NCBI GenBank assembly: GCA_949879795.1
Contig: CATLBR010000009.1
Coordinates: forward strand, 1-64,000
Reading direction: 5' to 3'
Origin: an uncultured Hungatella sp.
Lineage (GTDB): Bacteria; Bacillota; Clostridia; Lachnospirales; Lachnospiraceae
Length of the DNA stretch: 64,000 nt
Positions 31,330 through 40,507 of this stretch are shown here, in pieces. Position 1 is the stretch's first letter; each line of letters starts with the position of its first letter. Below the pieces are notes generated by a model. It searched no databases. It was not told the DNA's origin and saw only the letters and a list, made by a program, of their open reading frames with translations. The position numbers and the translations under genes are program-made.

Positions 31330-32559
31330 TTGAAGACAGGAATCTGCAGGTGGCTCAAAGGATATGTATGTCTTTGTGTCAGCGGATATTCAGCGGAACG
31401 GTTTTTTAATCTGTGCAAAAGCGCGCGGCTGAATTACTGGAAAGTGAGGAGGACAAGGGAAGGATGCTTTTTTTATCTGTCATTGGGAGATTTTTTTAAG
31501 ATTCGGCCTCTGCTGAGAAAATCTCATATGTCCATGAGAATTATTTCCCGTTCCGGCCTGCCTTTTGCGCTGCGGGAGAATCAAAAAAGAGTGGGGCTGG
31601 CTGTTGCTGTCCTATCTTTTTTTATGCTTCTCTACGCTATGTCCCTGTTTATATGGAATATCGCCTTTGACGGAAATTACCACTATACCAGAGAGACGCT
31701 TCTGAGCTACCTGGAGGAACAGGGGATCAGATACGGGATGATGAAATATAAAGTTTCCTGCGAGGATCTGGAGGAAGGGATCCGAAGCAGATTTCCGGAG
31801 ATCACATGGGTGTCTGCCCGTGTATCGGGAACACGTCTTCTGGTAAAGATAAAAGAAAACCAGGTTCTGTCCTCCATCCCGGAACAGGACAATGAGCCAT
31901 GCCATATAGTGGCCGCTTCCGAAGGAACCGTCACCAGATTGATTGTGAGACAGGGAAAGTCCCAGGTACGTGTGGGGGAACCAGTGGGGGAAGGACAGCA
32001 GCTGGTGTCGGGACAGCTTTCTGTTTTAAATGATGCGGGGGAGGTGGTCCGCAGTGCTTACGTCCATGCGGACGCGGATATTTATGCCAGGACTTTTTAT
32101 CAATATCAGTCCGAATTTCCCCAGTACCACATGGTGAAGGTGAAAACAGGAAAAAAAAGGCGGGGCTTAGGGGTGGCGGCAGGTTCCTTCCGGATGAGAA
32201 TTCTCACACCGGATTTTGAGAAGAATACATGGGAGTTTGTCACCGACACCACACAGCTCCATCTGTTTGAGGATTTTTACCTTCCGGTCTATATAGAGAG
32301 GATCACCGGCGAAGCGCTGGTCTCTTATGAACGTCCGTACACAGCTGCAGAGAAAGAAGAGATGGCCCTGAAGGTCCAGGAAGAATATCTTAAAAATTTA
32401 ATGGAAAAGGGGGTTCAAATTATCGAAAATAATGTTAAAATACAAGAGTATGGTGTTTCCTGGAAAGTTGAGGGGACGGTTGCAGGGGAAGAACAGATTG
32501 GCGTGAGGCGCTATATTACAGAATTCGAGGAGACGAGCAGGATCGATGAGCATAATTGA
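31330..32559 (+). CDS. yqfD: Sporulation protein YqfD
   Basis: YqfD is a membrane-anchored sporulation protein. The 409-residue product has an N-terminal cytoplasmic part (VCLCVSGYSAERFFNLCKSA), one transmembrane helix (VGLAVAVLSFFMLLYAMSLF, about residues 87-106), then an extracytoplasmic part with ISWVSARVSGTRLLV-like TWVSARVSGTRLLVKIKEN and RSAYVHADADIYARTFYQYQ. The TTG at 31330 was chosen because AAAGGG lies 8 nt upstream; GTG 31321 and ATG 31324 are too close to that site. Its end overlaps phoH by 14 nt. Confidence 0.9.
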   Translation: MKTGICRWLKGYVCLCVSGYSAERFFNLCKSARLNYWKVRRTREGCFFYLSLGDFFKIRPLLRKSHMSMRIISRSGLPFALRENQKRVGLAVAVLSFFMLLYAMSLFIWNIAFDGNYHYTRETLLSYLEEQGIRYGMMKYKVSCEDLEEGIRSRFPEITWVSARVSGTRLLVKIKENQVLSSIPEQDNEPCHIVAASEGTVTRLIVRQGKSQVRVGEPVGEGQQLVSGQLSVLNDAGEVVRSAYVHADADIYARTFYQYQSEFPQYHMVKVKTGKKRRGLGVAAGSFRMRILTPDFEKNTWEFVTDTTQLHLFEDFYLPVYIERITGEALVSYERPYTAAEKEEMALKVQEEYLKNLMEKGVQIIENNVKIQEYGVSWKVEGTVAGEEQIGVRRYITEFEETSRIDEHN

Positions 32560-33553
32560 GACCATCATAGATATTCCCGCAGAGCATGAGAGGAACGTGT
32601 GCGGACAATTTGATCAGTATATAAAAAAAATAGAGCGGACGCTCCATGTTACCATGGTTGCCAGGGATGGGGCGCTGAAGATTATCGGTCCTGATGAGAT
32701 GATCAGAAAAGCCAGGAGCGTCTTCGGCAATCTGGTGGAGCTGTCCATGCGGGGCAACACCATCACTCAGCAGAATGTAGATTACGCGCTGGCTCTTTCA
32801 TTCAGCGAAAAGGATCATCAGATCCTGGAGATCGACAAGGATATTATCTGCCGGACAGTAAACGGAAAGCCGGTGAAGCCCAAGACCCTTGGCCAGAAAC
32901 AGTATGTAGATTCTATCAGAGAGAAGATGATTGTTTTTGGTATAGGACCTGCGGGAACAGGCAAGACCTACCTGGCCATGGCCATGGCTATCCAGGCCTT
33001 CAAGGACGGGGAGGTGGGGCGGATCATTCTGACCCGCCCTGCCATAGAGGCGGGGGAGAAGCTGGGGTTTCTTCCCGGGGACCTTCAGAGCAAGATAGAC
33101 CCTTACTTAAGGCCTCTCTATGACGCTCTGTATCAGATCATGGGGGCTGAAAGCTATCTTCACAATTCTGAGAAAGGTCTCATCGAGGTGGCGCCTTTGG
33201 CCTATATGAGAGGAAGGACTCTGGACAACGCCTACATCATTCTGGATGAGGCGCAGAATACCACGCCGGCCCAGATGAAGATGTTTCTGACTCGCATCGG
33301 TTTTGGATCCAAGGTGGTGGTCACCGGGGATCAGACTCAGAAAGACCTTCCCGGGACAAGCGCTTCAGGCCTTGACACGGCCATAAAAGTACTGAAAAAG
33401 GTTGAGGATATCGGCTTCTGCTATCTCACCAGCAGCGATGTGGTGCGTCATCCGCTGGTTCAGAAGATTGTTCAGGCTTACGACGACTACGAGGCCCAGC
33501 ATGAATCAAAAGGCGGTTCAAGACCCCGGTATCAGAAAAATAGAAAACAGTAG
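32546..33553 (+). CDS. phoH: PhoH-family ATPase
   Basis: PhoH/PhoL-type ATPases are linked to RNA metabolism together with the RNase YbeY. The 335-residue protein has an N-terminal KH-like region (IKKIERTLHVTMVARDGALK). The helicase-like ATPase follows: P-loop GIGPAGTGKTYLAMAMAIQA near residue 134, RPAIEAGEKLGFLPGD, YIILDEAQNTTPAQMKMF and VVTGDQTQKDLP. The start overlaps yqfD, and ybeY begins 15 nt after the stop. Confidence 0.96.
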   Translation: MSIIETIIDIPAEHERNVCGQFDQYIKKIERTLHVTMVARDGALKIIGPDEMIRKARSVFGNLVELSMRGNTITQQNVDYALALSFSEKDHQILEIDKDIICRTVNGKPVKPKTLGQKQYVDSIREKMIVFGIGPAGTGKTYLAMAMAIQAFKDGEVGRIILTRPAIEAGEKLGFLPGDLQSKIDPYLRPLYDALYQIMGAESYLHNSEKGLIEVAPLAYMRGRTLDNAYIILDEAQNTTPAQMKMFLTRIGFGSKVVVTGDQTQKDLPGTSASGLDTAIKVLKKVEDIGFCYLTSSDVVRHPLVQKIVQAYDDYEAQHESKGGSRPRYQKNRKQ

Positions 33554-33567
33554 AAGGGAAGATACCA

Positions 33568-34065
33568 ATGACGATCAACATAGACTACGAGGCGGAGAAG
33601 AAGCTGGAGCTTCCGTTCGGCGAGATCATAGAAGAGATTGTGCGTGCTGCCATGGATTATGAGAGCTGCCCTTACGAGGCCGAGGTCAATGTAGTATTGA
33701 CAGACAATCCAGGCATCTGCCAAGTAAACCGGGAATACAGGAATATAGACAGCCCCACAGATGTCCTGTCATTTCCCATGTTGGAATATGACACCCCATC
33801 GGACTTTGAACATGTGGAGGACATGTTTGCCGACTGTTTTAACCCGGAAACAGGGGAGCTGATGCTGGGGGATATTATGATTTCTGTGGACAAGGTTGAA
33901 GAGCAGGCAGAGAAGTACGGCCATTCCCCCGCCAGGGAGCTGGCTTTTCTCACGGCTCACAGTATGCTCCATCTCTTCGGATATGACCATATGGAAGAGG
34001 CGGAGCGGACGGTCATGGAAGAGAAACAGAGAGAGATACTGGAAAGCAGGGGGTACAGAAGATGA
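33568..34065 (+). CDS. ybeY: Endoribonuclease YbeY
   Basis: YbeY is a zinc endoribonuclease involved in 16S rRNA 3' maturation and ribosome quality control. The 165-residue protein has YRNIDSPTDVLSFPM and the zinc signature LAFLTAHSMLHLFGYDHMEE, which supplies three histidines. AGGGAAG precedes the ATG. It overlaps the DUF3048 lipoprotein gene by 4 nt. The expected era/dgkA/cdd genes do not follow here. Confidence 0.96.
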   Translation: MTINIDYEAEKKLELPFGEIIEEIVRAAMDYESCPYEAEVNVVLTDNPGICQVNREYRNIDSPTDVLSFPMLEYDTPSDFEHVEDMFADCFNPETGELMLGDIMISVDKVEEQAEKYGHSPARELAFLTAHSMLHLFGYDHMEEAERTVMEEKQREILESRGYRR

Positions 34066-35195
34066 AAAAGGCAGTGATAGCAGTGCTGGCGGCAGGTCTT
34101 TTCCTGGGAGGATGTCAGAAAAAAGCGGTGGAGGCCGTGGTGACAGAAGTCTCTTCGGAGACGGAAGAATCTACAACCGTGATGGAAGTGACCACGGCTC
34201 CCGAGCCGGAGACCACCACCCAGGAGGAGACGGAAGAATCAGGAGAAGAGCCGGAAGAGCGCGTGGAGGTGGACGGGAAGATCAAAAGCTACCTGACAGG
34301 TGAGATGGTGGATGTGGAGAAGGCTAACCGAAGGCCTCTGGCTATCATGATGAGCAACGACAAAGAAGCACTTCCTCAGTACGGTATCAACCGGGCTGGG
34401 GTGGTGTATGAGGCCCCGGTAGAGGGTTCTATGAACCGATATATGGCTATTATCGAAAATTATGATGATTTGGACCGCATAGGTTCTGTGCGGAGCTGCC
34501 GGACCTACTACACATATTTTGCAAGAGAGTTCGATGCTATCTATGCCCATTTCGGACAGAGTACTTTCGCGAAGCCCTATCTTGCCAATGTGGACAATAT
34601 CAACGGAATTGAGGGAGCGGGGAGCAACGCGTTTTACCGCTCCAAAGACAGAAAAGCGCCCCACAACGCCTACGCCAGTTTTGAGAAGCTCCAGGCCGCC
34701 ATAGAGAAGCTGGGGTACTCCCAGGAATATAACCAGGAGTACGAGGGCCACTACCAGTTTGCCAGAAGCGGTCAGGAGATTGTTCTTGAAAACTCTCTTG
34801 AGGCGTGGAAGGTTGTTCCGGGGTATATTATGAACAAGGCATATTTTGAATATAATCAGGATGACGGCCTGTATTATCGCTATCAGTATGGTGGTCCCCA
34901 CAAGGGAGATGAGGGTCCGATCGCGGTGAAAAATATTATTTTCCAGTATTGCTCCGTGGGAAATTACGCTACCACCCAGTATCTGAACATCGACGTTCAT
35001 ACACCCCAGTATGGATATTACATAACTGGCGGCAGGGCGATTCCGCTGTCATGGGAAAAAGACGGCCAGTTTGGAGTAACCCACTATTATAACACAGAAA
35101 AGGAAGAAATCACGCTGAATCAGGGTAAAACTTGGATATGTATCATTCCCACCCGTGATTTCGATAAGACGGAGATTCATGGAAAAGACGACTAG
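34062..35195 (+). CDS. DUF3048 lipoprotein (YerB-like)
   Basis: The 377-residue protein has a lipoprotein signal (KKAVIAVLAAGLFLGGCQKK; Cys18), a Thr/Glu-rich tether of about 60 residues, and a DUF3048 domain: RPLAIMMSNDKEALPQYGIN, GVVYEAPVEGSMNRYMAIIE, RIGSVRSCRTYYTYFAREFD, and YAHFGQSTFAKPYL. The C-terminal part FGVTHYYNTEKEEITLNQGK is the YerB tail. The function is unknown; it acts outside the membrane. It overlaps ybeY at its start and the flippase gene by 17 nt at its end, so translation may be coupled on both sides. Confidence 0.9.
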   Translation: MKKAVIAVLAAGLFLGGCQKKAVEAVVTEVSSETEESTTVMEVTTAPEPETTTQEETEESGEEPEERVEVDGKIKSYLTGEMVDVEKANRRPLAIMMSNDKEALPQYGINRAGVVYEAPVEGSMNRYMAIIENYDDLDRIGSVRSCRTYYTYFAREFDAIYAHFGQSTFAKPYLANVDNINGIEGAGSNAFYRSKDRKAPHNAYASFEKLQAAIEKLGYSQEYNQEYEGHYQFARSGQEIVLENSLEAWKVVPGYIMNKAYFEYNQDDGLYYRYQYGGPHKGDEGPIAVKNIIFQYCSVGNYATTQYLNIDVHTPQYGYYITGGRAIPLSWEKDGQFGVTHYYNTEKEEITLNQGKTWICIIPTRDFDKTEIHGKDD

Positions 35196-37041
35196 ACCGG
35201 CACGACCGGGGCATGGAAACTTCAGAGGCCAGACAGGACGCCGGCAGACAGCCACAACAGAACAGAGACAGGGAAGGGCGGGAGGAACTGCAGAGTACAG
35301 GAGAGGTCAAAGCAGACCGGGTGCCTCCGGGACGCGGCAGACAGCCAGATCTATGGGGGCAGTAGGACAGCTGCCTGTCTCCGGAACCCCTGGGCGTAAA
35401 AAGAGGAGATCCGGTTCTGACTTTCTGGTACAGGGAAGTATTCTGGCGGCGGCAGGGATCATCGTCAGGCTCATCGGCATGGTGTACAGAATCCCTTTGG
35501 CCAGAAAGATCGGGGATGTGGGCAACGGATACTACAATGCGGCCTACTCTATCTATTCTATCTTGTTAATCATGTCCTCCTACAGCCTTCCGGTGGCCGT
35601 ATCAAAGACGGTGTCCGCCAGGCTGGCCAAGGGGCAGTACCGCAACTCCACCAGGATCTTCCGGGCAGCCCTGTTTTATGCCACCATAGCAGGACTGGCT
35701 GGTTTTTGTGCGCTCTGGTTCGGGGCAGAGTACTTTGCGGAAGTGATCTCCATGCCCTACAGTGTCTACGCCATAAAAGCTCTTGCGCCCACCATCTGGA
35801 TCATGGCTTATCTCGGGGTGCTCAGAGGATATTTTCAGGGACATTCCACCATGATTCCCACGGCGGTGTCCCAGATATTTGAACAGGTGATCAACGCCGT
35901 GGTGAGCATTGTGGCTGCCTCCGTGTTGTTTGACATAGGGCTGAAATCTAACCTGGTGTTTGAGGGAACAGAGTACTCCTACGCCTTCGGCGCCGCAGGC
36001 GGCGCCATCGGCACAGGCGCGGGTGCGCTGACGGCGCTGATTCTGTTTTTGTTTCTGTTGGCTATGTATCACCCTGTGATGAGGAGACAGGCACGGAGAG
36101 ACCGGAGTACCAGGAGAGAGGGATATGGGGAGATTTCCAGACTGCTGTTTCTGACAATTCTGCCCATCATCGTAAGCAGCGCGGTTTACAATATCAGCAA
36201 TGTGATAGATAACGGTATTTTTGGAAGCGTTATGAAAAGCCTTGGTGAGAGCGAAAGAGACATTGCCTCTCATTGGGGAGTATATATGGGGCGGTATCAT
36301 CTGCTTTTCAATATACCTGTGGCTATAGCCAATTCTCTGTCCTCATCTCTGATTCCGTCTCTCTCCAAGGCGGTTGCGGAGAAAAACAGACGTGAGGTGC
36401 TGTCCAGGATTTTCAGCGCCGTGCGTTTCTCCATGATTATCGCTATTCCGTCGGCAGTGGGACTGACGGTTCTGGCAGGGCCTGTGAGCAATCTGCTCTT
36501 TTCGGGTATGGACAATACCATGCTCATTGCCATGATGTCTGCGGGCTCATCGGCGGTAGTGTTTTTTTCCTTGTCGACAGTGACCAACGCCGTACTCCAG
36601 GGAATCAACCGGATGACAGTACCCATTGTCAACTCGGCTGTGTCTCTGGTGGTTCATATAGGCGCTCTCTATGTGATGCTTCGGGTATTTCATCTGGGAA
36701 TCTACAGTGTAGTGTATGCCAACATTCTGTTTGCGGCTCTGGTATGTGTGCTCAACGCCGTATCCATAGCCAGGGCTGTAAAATATCGGCAGGAAGTTCT
36801 GAAGACATTTTTCATCCCCTTTATCTGTTCAGCCGTCATGGGAGGAGCAGCGTGGGGAACGTATCGGCTGTGTTCTAAGGGTGTGGGCAACACAGCCGCC
36901 ACGGGAGCCGCGATTCTGGCGGCGGTAGCCGTGTATTTTGTGCTTTTGATCAAACTTAAGGGCGTGGATGCCCGTGAACTTCGGGAGATGCCGGGCGGAA
37001 CCAGGCTTTTGGGGCTGGCCAGGAAACTTCATCTGATGTAG
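35179..37041 (+). CDS. SpoVB/MurJ-type lipid flippase with basic N-terminal tail
   Basis: The 620-residue protein belongs to the MOP superfamily polysaccharide/lipid II flippases (SpoVB, MurJ, YtgP). After an unusual tail of about 75 residues rich in Arg, Gly, Gln and Thr, the membrane core begins at DFLVQGSILAAAGIIVRLIG. It contains MVYRIPLARKIGDVGNGYYN and SSYSLPVAVSKTVSARLAKG, both diagnostic. About 14 hydrophobic helices follow. The ATG at 35179 lies inside the DUF3048 gene with GGAG upstream. The likely role is moving cell-wall or spore-cortex lipid intermediates across the membrane. Confidence 0.9.
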   Translation: MEKTTRPARPGHGNFRGQTGRRQTATTEQRQGRAGGTAEYRRGQSRPGASGTRQTARSMGAVGQLPVSGTPGRKKRRSGSDFLVQGSILAAAGIIVRLIGMVYRIPLARKIGDVGNGYYNAAYSIYSILLIMSSYSLPVAVSKTVSARLAKGQYRNSTRIFRAALFYATIAGLAGFCALWFGAEYFAEVISMPYSVYAIKALAPTIWIMAYLGVLRGYFQGHSTMIPTAVSQIFEQVINAVVSIVAASVLFDIGLKSNLVFEGTEYSYAFGAAGGAIGTGAGALTALILFLFLLAMYHPVMRRQARRDRSTRREGYGEISRLLFLTILPIIVSSAVYNISNVIDNGIFGSVMKSLGESERDIASHWGVYMGRYHLLFNIPVAIANSLSSSLIPSLSKAVAEKNRREVLSRIFSAVRFSMIIAIPSAVGLTVLAGPVSNLLFSGMDNTMLIAMMSAGSSAVVFFSLSTVTNAVLQGINRMTVPIVNSAVSLVVHIGALYVMLRVFHLGIYSVVYANILFAALVCVLNAVSIARAVKYRQEVLKTFFIPFICSAVMGGAAWGTYRLCSKGVGNTAATGAAILAAVAVYFVLLIKLKGVDARELREMPGGTRLLGLARKLHLM

Positions 37042-37221
37042 TCAGGGTTTCAGAAACCGACAGGGGATAATGGACGGAACCGTTTTTTAGTCTCGGAGTA
37101 AAATCCGGGGCTTTTTGCAGTCCTGGGAAACCGAAGTACAGGATAAAAATGTTTAAAATGACAGACATATGCAGATACTAGGTTAAGAATATTTTTTGTG
37201 GTTTCTAAAGGAGGAACATCC

Positions 37222-37611
37222 ATGAAAAAGTATTGTATCTGCACGACACTGATTCTGTGTATAGCCGCGGCCTGCTTTGGGGCAGGGTTTCTGGCAAGAA
37301 GGCCGCAGATACCGGCAGAGACCGGTAGCTGTGACGGCCCTGATGAGACGGGGGCGGCGCCTCAGACTCAGGCGGTAGTCAATCAGCAGGAGATAGAACC
37401 AGTGGTGACAGTCGACGAGAAGGAGGAATTCTACCTGGTGTCCGAGACGGGATATCTTCTGGTTTTCGCGCAGGATCAGTCTACTATATGTCTGCACACC
37501 CATATTCCCATCACTGAGTTTCCGGAAAAAGAGCAGGAAAAGCTGCGCGCGGGGATCTGGTTTTCCTCTATGATGGAAATCTTTCATTATCTGGAATCCT
37601 ACACAAGCTGA
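37222..37611 (+). CDS. Signal-anchored protein with possible BofC-like C-terminus
   Basis: The 129-residue protein has an N-terminal hydrophobic segment (YCICTTLILCIAAACFGAGF) without a proper lipobox, then a polar linker. Its compact C-terminal domain reads EFYLVSETGYLLVFAQDQST, CLHTHIPITEFPEKEQEKLR and WFSSMMEIFHYLESYTS. The SETGYLLVF pattern resembles the C-terminal domain of BofC, a forespore signalling protein, but similarity is short. AAAGGAGG lies 7 nt before the ATG. It is not obviously in an operon. Extracytoplasmic location is likely. Confidence 0.65.
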   Translation: MKKYCICTTLILCIAAACFGAGFLARRPQIPAETGSCDGPDETGAAPQTQAVVNQQEIEPVVTVDEKEEFYLVSETGYLLVFAQDQSTICLHTHIPITEFPEKEQEKLRAGIWFSSMMEIFHYLESYTS

Positions 37612-37621
37612 TAAATATGAC

Positions 37622-37650
37622 TTGAAATAACGGGCTAAACCGTCTAAAAT
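37622..37650 (+). promoter_or_regulatory. Promoter of the FAD oxidoreductase pair
   Basis: TTGAAA (37622-37627), a 17-nt spacer and TAAAAT (37645-37650) lie 30 nt before the ATG at 37680, giving a very short leader. Confidence 0.5.
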
Positions 37651-37679
37651 GGATTCTGAAAATCTGTGGGGAGGAACCT

Positions 37680-38912
37680 ATGAAGAGACATGTACTGATT
37701 GCGGGGGCGGGGGCCTCGGGGATGACGGCGGCCATCTGGGCTGCCAGAGAGGGAGCCAGGGTTACGCTTTTGGAACAAAAGGACTGCCCCGGCAAAAAGC
37801 TGCTGTCCACAGGCAACGGAAGATGCAATCTGACAAACCTGAATCAGAAAGATGAATATTACCGGTGCAGCCAGCCTGGCTTTCCGTCATCTGTCTTGAG
37901 ACAGTTCTCTGTGGACGACACGCTGGAATTTTTCAGACGGCTGGGAATCACGGTCAGGAACAGAAACGGATATATCTATCCCAATTCCGACCAGGCGTCA
38001 TCGGTTCTGGAGGCCCTTTTGCAGGAACTGGAGTATTCAGGGGTTCGGATTGTGTGCGGGTGTCCTGTAACTGGTGCCGTAAGAGATGGAGACACCTTTC
38101 TTTTGTCCACAGAGCGGGGACAGCTTCAGGGGGATGCTCTGATTTTGGCGGCAGGCTCTAAAGCGGCGCCTGTGACGGGCTCCGACGGCAGCGGATACAA
38201 GCTGGCGGCGGGGTTGGGGCACCAGATTATCACGCCTCTCCCCGCTCTTGTGCAGCTTCGGTGCAGAGAGAAACACTACAAGCGTCTGGCGGGGGTTCGC
38301 ACGGAAGCCAGAGTGAGCCTGTTTGCAGACGGAAAATTTCTGGCAGGGGATCAGGGGGAACTGCAGCTGACAGATTACGGGATATCAGGCATTCCGGTGT
38401 TTCAGGTCAGTCGCTATGCCTCAGTGGCCCTACATAGAAAACAGGATGTGACGGCCAGAATCAATTTTCTGCCACATATAAACAGACGGCAGGTGGGAAA
38501 ACTGCTGGAGCAGAGGCGGCGGGAACTGGAAAACAGAAACTGTGTTCAGTGGATGAACGGGCTGCTGAACAGCAAACTGTCGGCAGTTCTTTTGAGTCTC
38601 GCTGGGATTCAGGAGAAGCAGCCGGTGAAATCTGTTTCCCGGAGTCAGTGGAACCGGCTGCAGGAGCTGATAACAGATTATGAGACCAATATTTCCGCCG
38701 TCAATCCGTTTGAAAACGCTCAGGTATGCTGCGGGGGAGTAGACACCAGACAGGTGAGAGAGAAGACTCTGGAGTCCTGCCTGGCGGAGGGACTGTATTT
38801 CTGCGGGGAACTACTAGATGTGGACGGGATATGCGGAGGCTACAACCTGCAGTGGGCCTGGTCCAGCGGAGCAGTAGCAGGGCGAAACGCCGCCAAAGGA
38901 GCGAGACCATGA
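37680..38912 (+). CDS. HI0933/BaiN-family FAD-dependent oxidoreductase
   Basis: The 410-residue flavoprotein begins with the dinucleotide-binding motif LIAGAGASGMTAAIWAAREG. The family signature CPGKKLLSTGNGRCNLTNLN follows near residue 40. The C-terminus has the second FAD contact GLYFCGELLDVDGICGGYNL and QWAWSSGAVAGRNAA. BaiN in bile-acid-metabolising clostridia belongs here, but most members have no known substrate. GGGAGG lies upstream of the ATG. The stop overlaps the next flavoprotein start (ATGA). Confidence 0.92.
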   Translation: MKRHVLIAGAGASGMTAAIWAAREGARVTLLEQKDCPGKKLLSTGNGRCNLTNLNQKDEYYRCSQPGFPSSVLRQFSVDDTLEFFRRLGITVRNRNGYIYPNSDQASSVLEALLQELEYSGVRIVCGCPVTGAVRDGDTFLLSTERGQLQGDALILAAGSKAAPVTGSDGSGYKLAAGLGHQIITPLPALVQLRCREKHYKRLAGVRTEARVSLFADGKFLAGDQGELQLTDYGISGIPVFQVSRYASVALHRKQDVTARINFLPHINRRQVGKLLEQRRRELENRNCVQWMNGLLNSKLSAVLLSLAGIQEKQPVKSVSRSQWNRLQELITDYETNISAVNPFENAQVCCGGVDTRQVREKTLESCLAEGLYFCGELLDVDGICGGYNLQWAWSSGAVAGRNAAKGARP

Positions 38913-40501
38913 TACGAATCACACAGTTAAAGCTCCCTGTAAACCATGGGAGAGAGGATATAAAGAACAAGGCGGCAAAAATTTTGAGGATTTCTCCCGC
39001 CGCCATCCGGTCCGTAAAGATTGTAAAGCAGTCGGTGGATGCCCGGAAGAAGGAAAACATCCTGTTTATCTATACGGTGGACGTGGAGACAGGGAAGGAA
39101 GAACAGCTTGTAAAAAAGGCTGGGAACAGTCAGATTCAGATGGCGTGTGAGGAGAGATACAGGTTTCCGATGGCTGCAGAGAAAAACATTTCCTGTTCTC
39201 CGGTTATTGTAGGGAGCGGGCCTGCAGGGCTGTTCTGCGGGCTGATGCTGGCCCAGGCGGGATATGAGCCGCTGATTCTGGAGCGAGGGGACGATGTAGA
39301 CACCAGGAGGGAGAAGGTGGACAAGTTCTGGAGAGAGGGAATTCTGGACGAGAATTCCAATGTCCAGTTCGGAGAGGGGGGAGCAGGCACATTTTCCGAC
39401 GGAAAGCTGAATACCCTGGTGAAGGATCCGGGAAAGAGGAATCAGAAGGTTCTTGAAATCCTGGTTGAACACGGGGCGGACCCGAAGATTCTCTATGTGA
39501 GCAAACCCCATATCGGCACGGATGTCCTGTGTCAGGTGGTAAAAAATATCCGACAGCATATCACGGAGCTGGGAGGACGGGTGCGGTTTAACGCCCATGT
39601 GACGGACCTGATGATTCTGGACGGCCGTATAGCTGGGGTGGTGGTCGGCGGGAAAGAGACTATCCCGTCTCGCCATGTGGTTTTGGCTATAGGACATAGC
39701 TCCAGGGATACCTTTTCCATGCTCTGTAAAAAAGAGATTCCCATGGCGGCCAAGGCTTTTGCCGTGGGATTGAGAGTCCAGCATCCTCAGGCGATGATCA
39801 ATGAAGCTCAGTACGGGCCAAAGCACTGGGATATTCTGGGGCCTGCAGCATATAAAGTGACTTGGCAGTCTTCTGCCGGGAGAGGAGTGTACTCCTTCTG
39901 TATGTGCCCGGGCGGTTACGTGGTGGATGCCTCATCGGAGGCGGGGCATCTGGCAGTCAACGGTATGAGCAACCATGACAGAGGCGGGAGAAATGCCAAC
40001 AGCGCACTGATTGTCACCGTGACTCCCGGCGACTTCCCGGGACGGTCTCCCCTGGCAGGTGTAGAATTTCAGCGCAGGCTGGAACAGGCCGCGTATGAAC
40101 AGGGCGGGGGAAAGATCCCCCTGCAGCTTTACGGGGATTTCAAGGCGGGAAGGGTCACCAGGGAATTGGGAGACGTGGGGCCGGAGATAAAAGGAAGGTA
40201 TGAGTTTGCCGATTTGAGGAAGGTGTTGCCCGAGTATCTGTCCGTGCCTTTCATAGAAGCCATGGAACAGTTTGAGCACCGGATAGGGGGATTTGCCAGG
40301 TATGACGCTATCTTGGCGGGGATTGAAAGCCGCACGTCGTCGCCGGTGAGAATTCACAGGGACGAGAGTTTACAGAGCAGTGTGCGGGGCCTGTATCCCT
40401 GCGGCGAGGGGGCGGGGTACGCCGGCGGAATCACATCGGCTGCTATGGACGGGCTCCGCGTGTCAGAAGAGATTGTCCGGAACGGACAGACAGGAGATTG
40501 A
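38909..40501 (+). CDS. FAD-dependent dehydrogenase (COG2509 family)
   Basis: The 530-residue protein has a ferredoxin-like N-terminus (IRITQLKLPVNHGREDIKNK) followed by the FAD-binding fold VIVGSGPAGLFCGLMLAQAG near residue 95. It contains NVQFGEGGAGTFSDGKLNTL and HIGTDVLCQVVKNIRQHI. The C-terminal GLYPCGEGAGYAGGITSAAM completes the FAD site. These features define COG2509, an uncharacterised dehydrogenase family. The ATG at 38909 overlaps the upstream stop and follows AAAGGAG, giving the normal family length; a longer in-frame start inside the preceding gene was not used. Confidence 0.92.
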   Translation: MIRITQLKLPVNHGREDIKNKAAKILRISPAAIRSVKIVKQSVDARKKENILFIYTVDVETGKEEQLVKKAGNSQIQMACEERYRFPMAAEKNISCSPVIVGSGPAGLFCGLMLAQAGYEPLILERGDDVDTRREKVDKFWREGILDENSNVQFGEGGAGTFSDGKLNTLVKDPGKRNQKVLEILVEHGADPKILYVSKPHIGTDVLCQVVKNIRQHITELGGRVRFNAHVTDLMILDGRIAGVVVGGKETIPSRHVVLAIGHSSRDTFSMLCKKEIPMAAKAFAVGLRVQHPQAMINEAQYGPKHWDILGPAAYKVTWQSSAGRGVYSFCMCPGGYVVDASSEAGHLAVNGMSNHDRGGRNANSALIVTVTPGDFPGRSPLAGVEFQRRLEQAAYEQGGGKIPLQLYGDFKAGRVTRELGDVGPEIKGRYEFADLRKVLPEYLSVPFIEAMEQFEHRIGGFARYDAILAGIESRTSSPVRIHRDESLQSSVRGLYPCGEGAGYAGGITSAAMDGLRVSEEIVRNGQTGD

Positions 40502-40507
40502 GATAAG

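Noticed and set aside
38726..38908. Long N-terminal extension of the COG2509 flavoprotein
   Set aside because: It would overlap most of the end of the preceding gene. The ATG at 38909 has a ribosome site and gives the normal family start.
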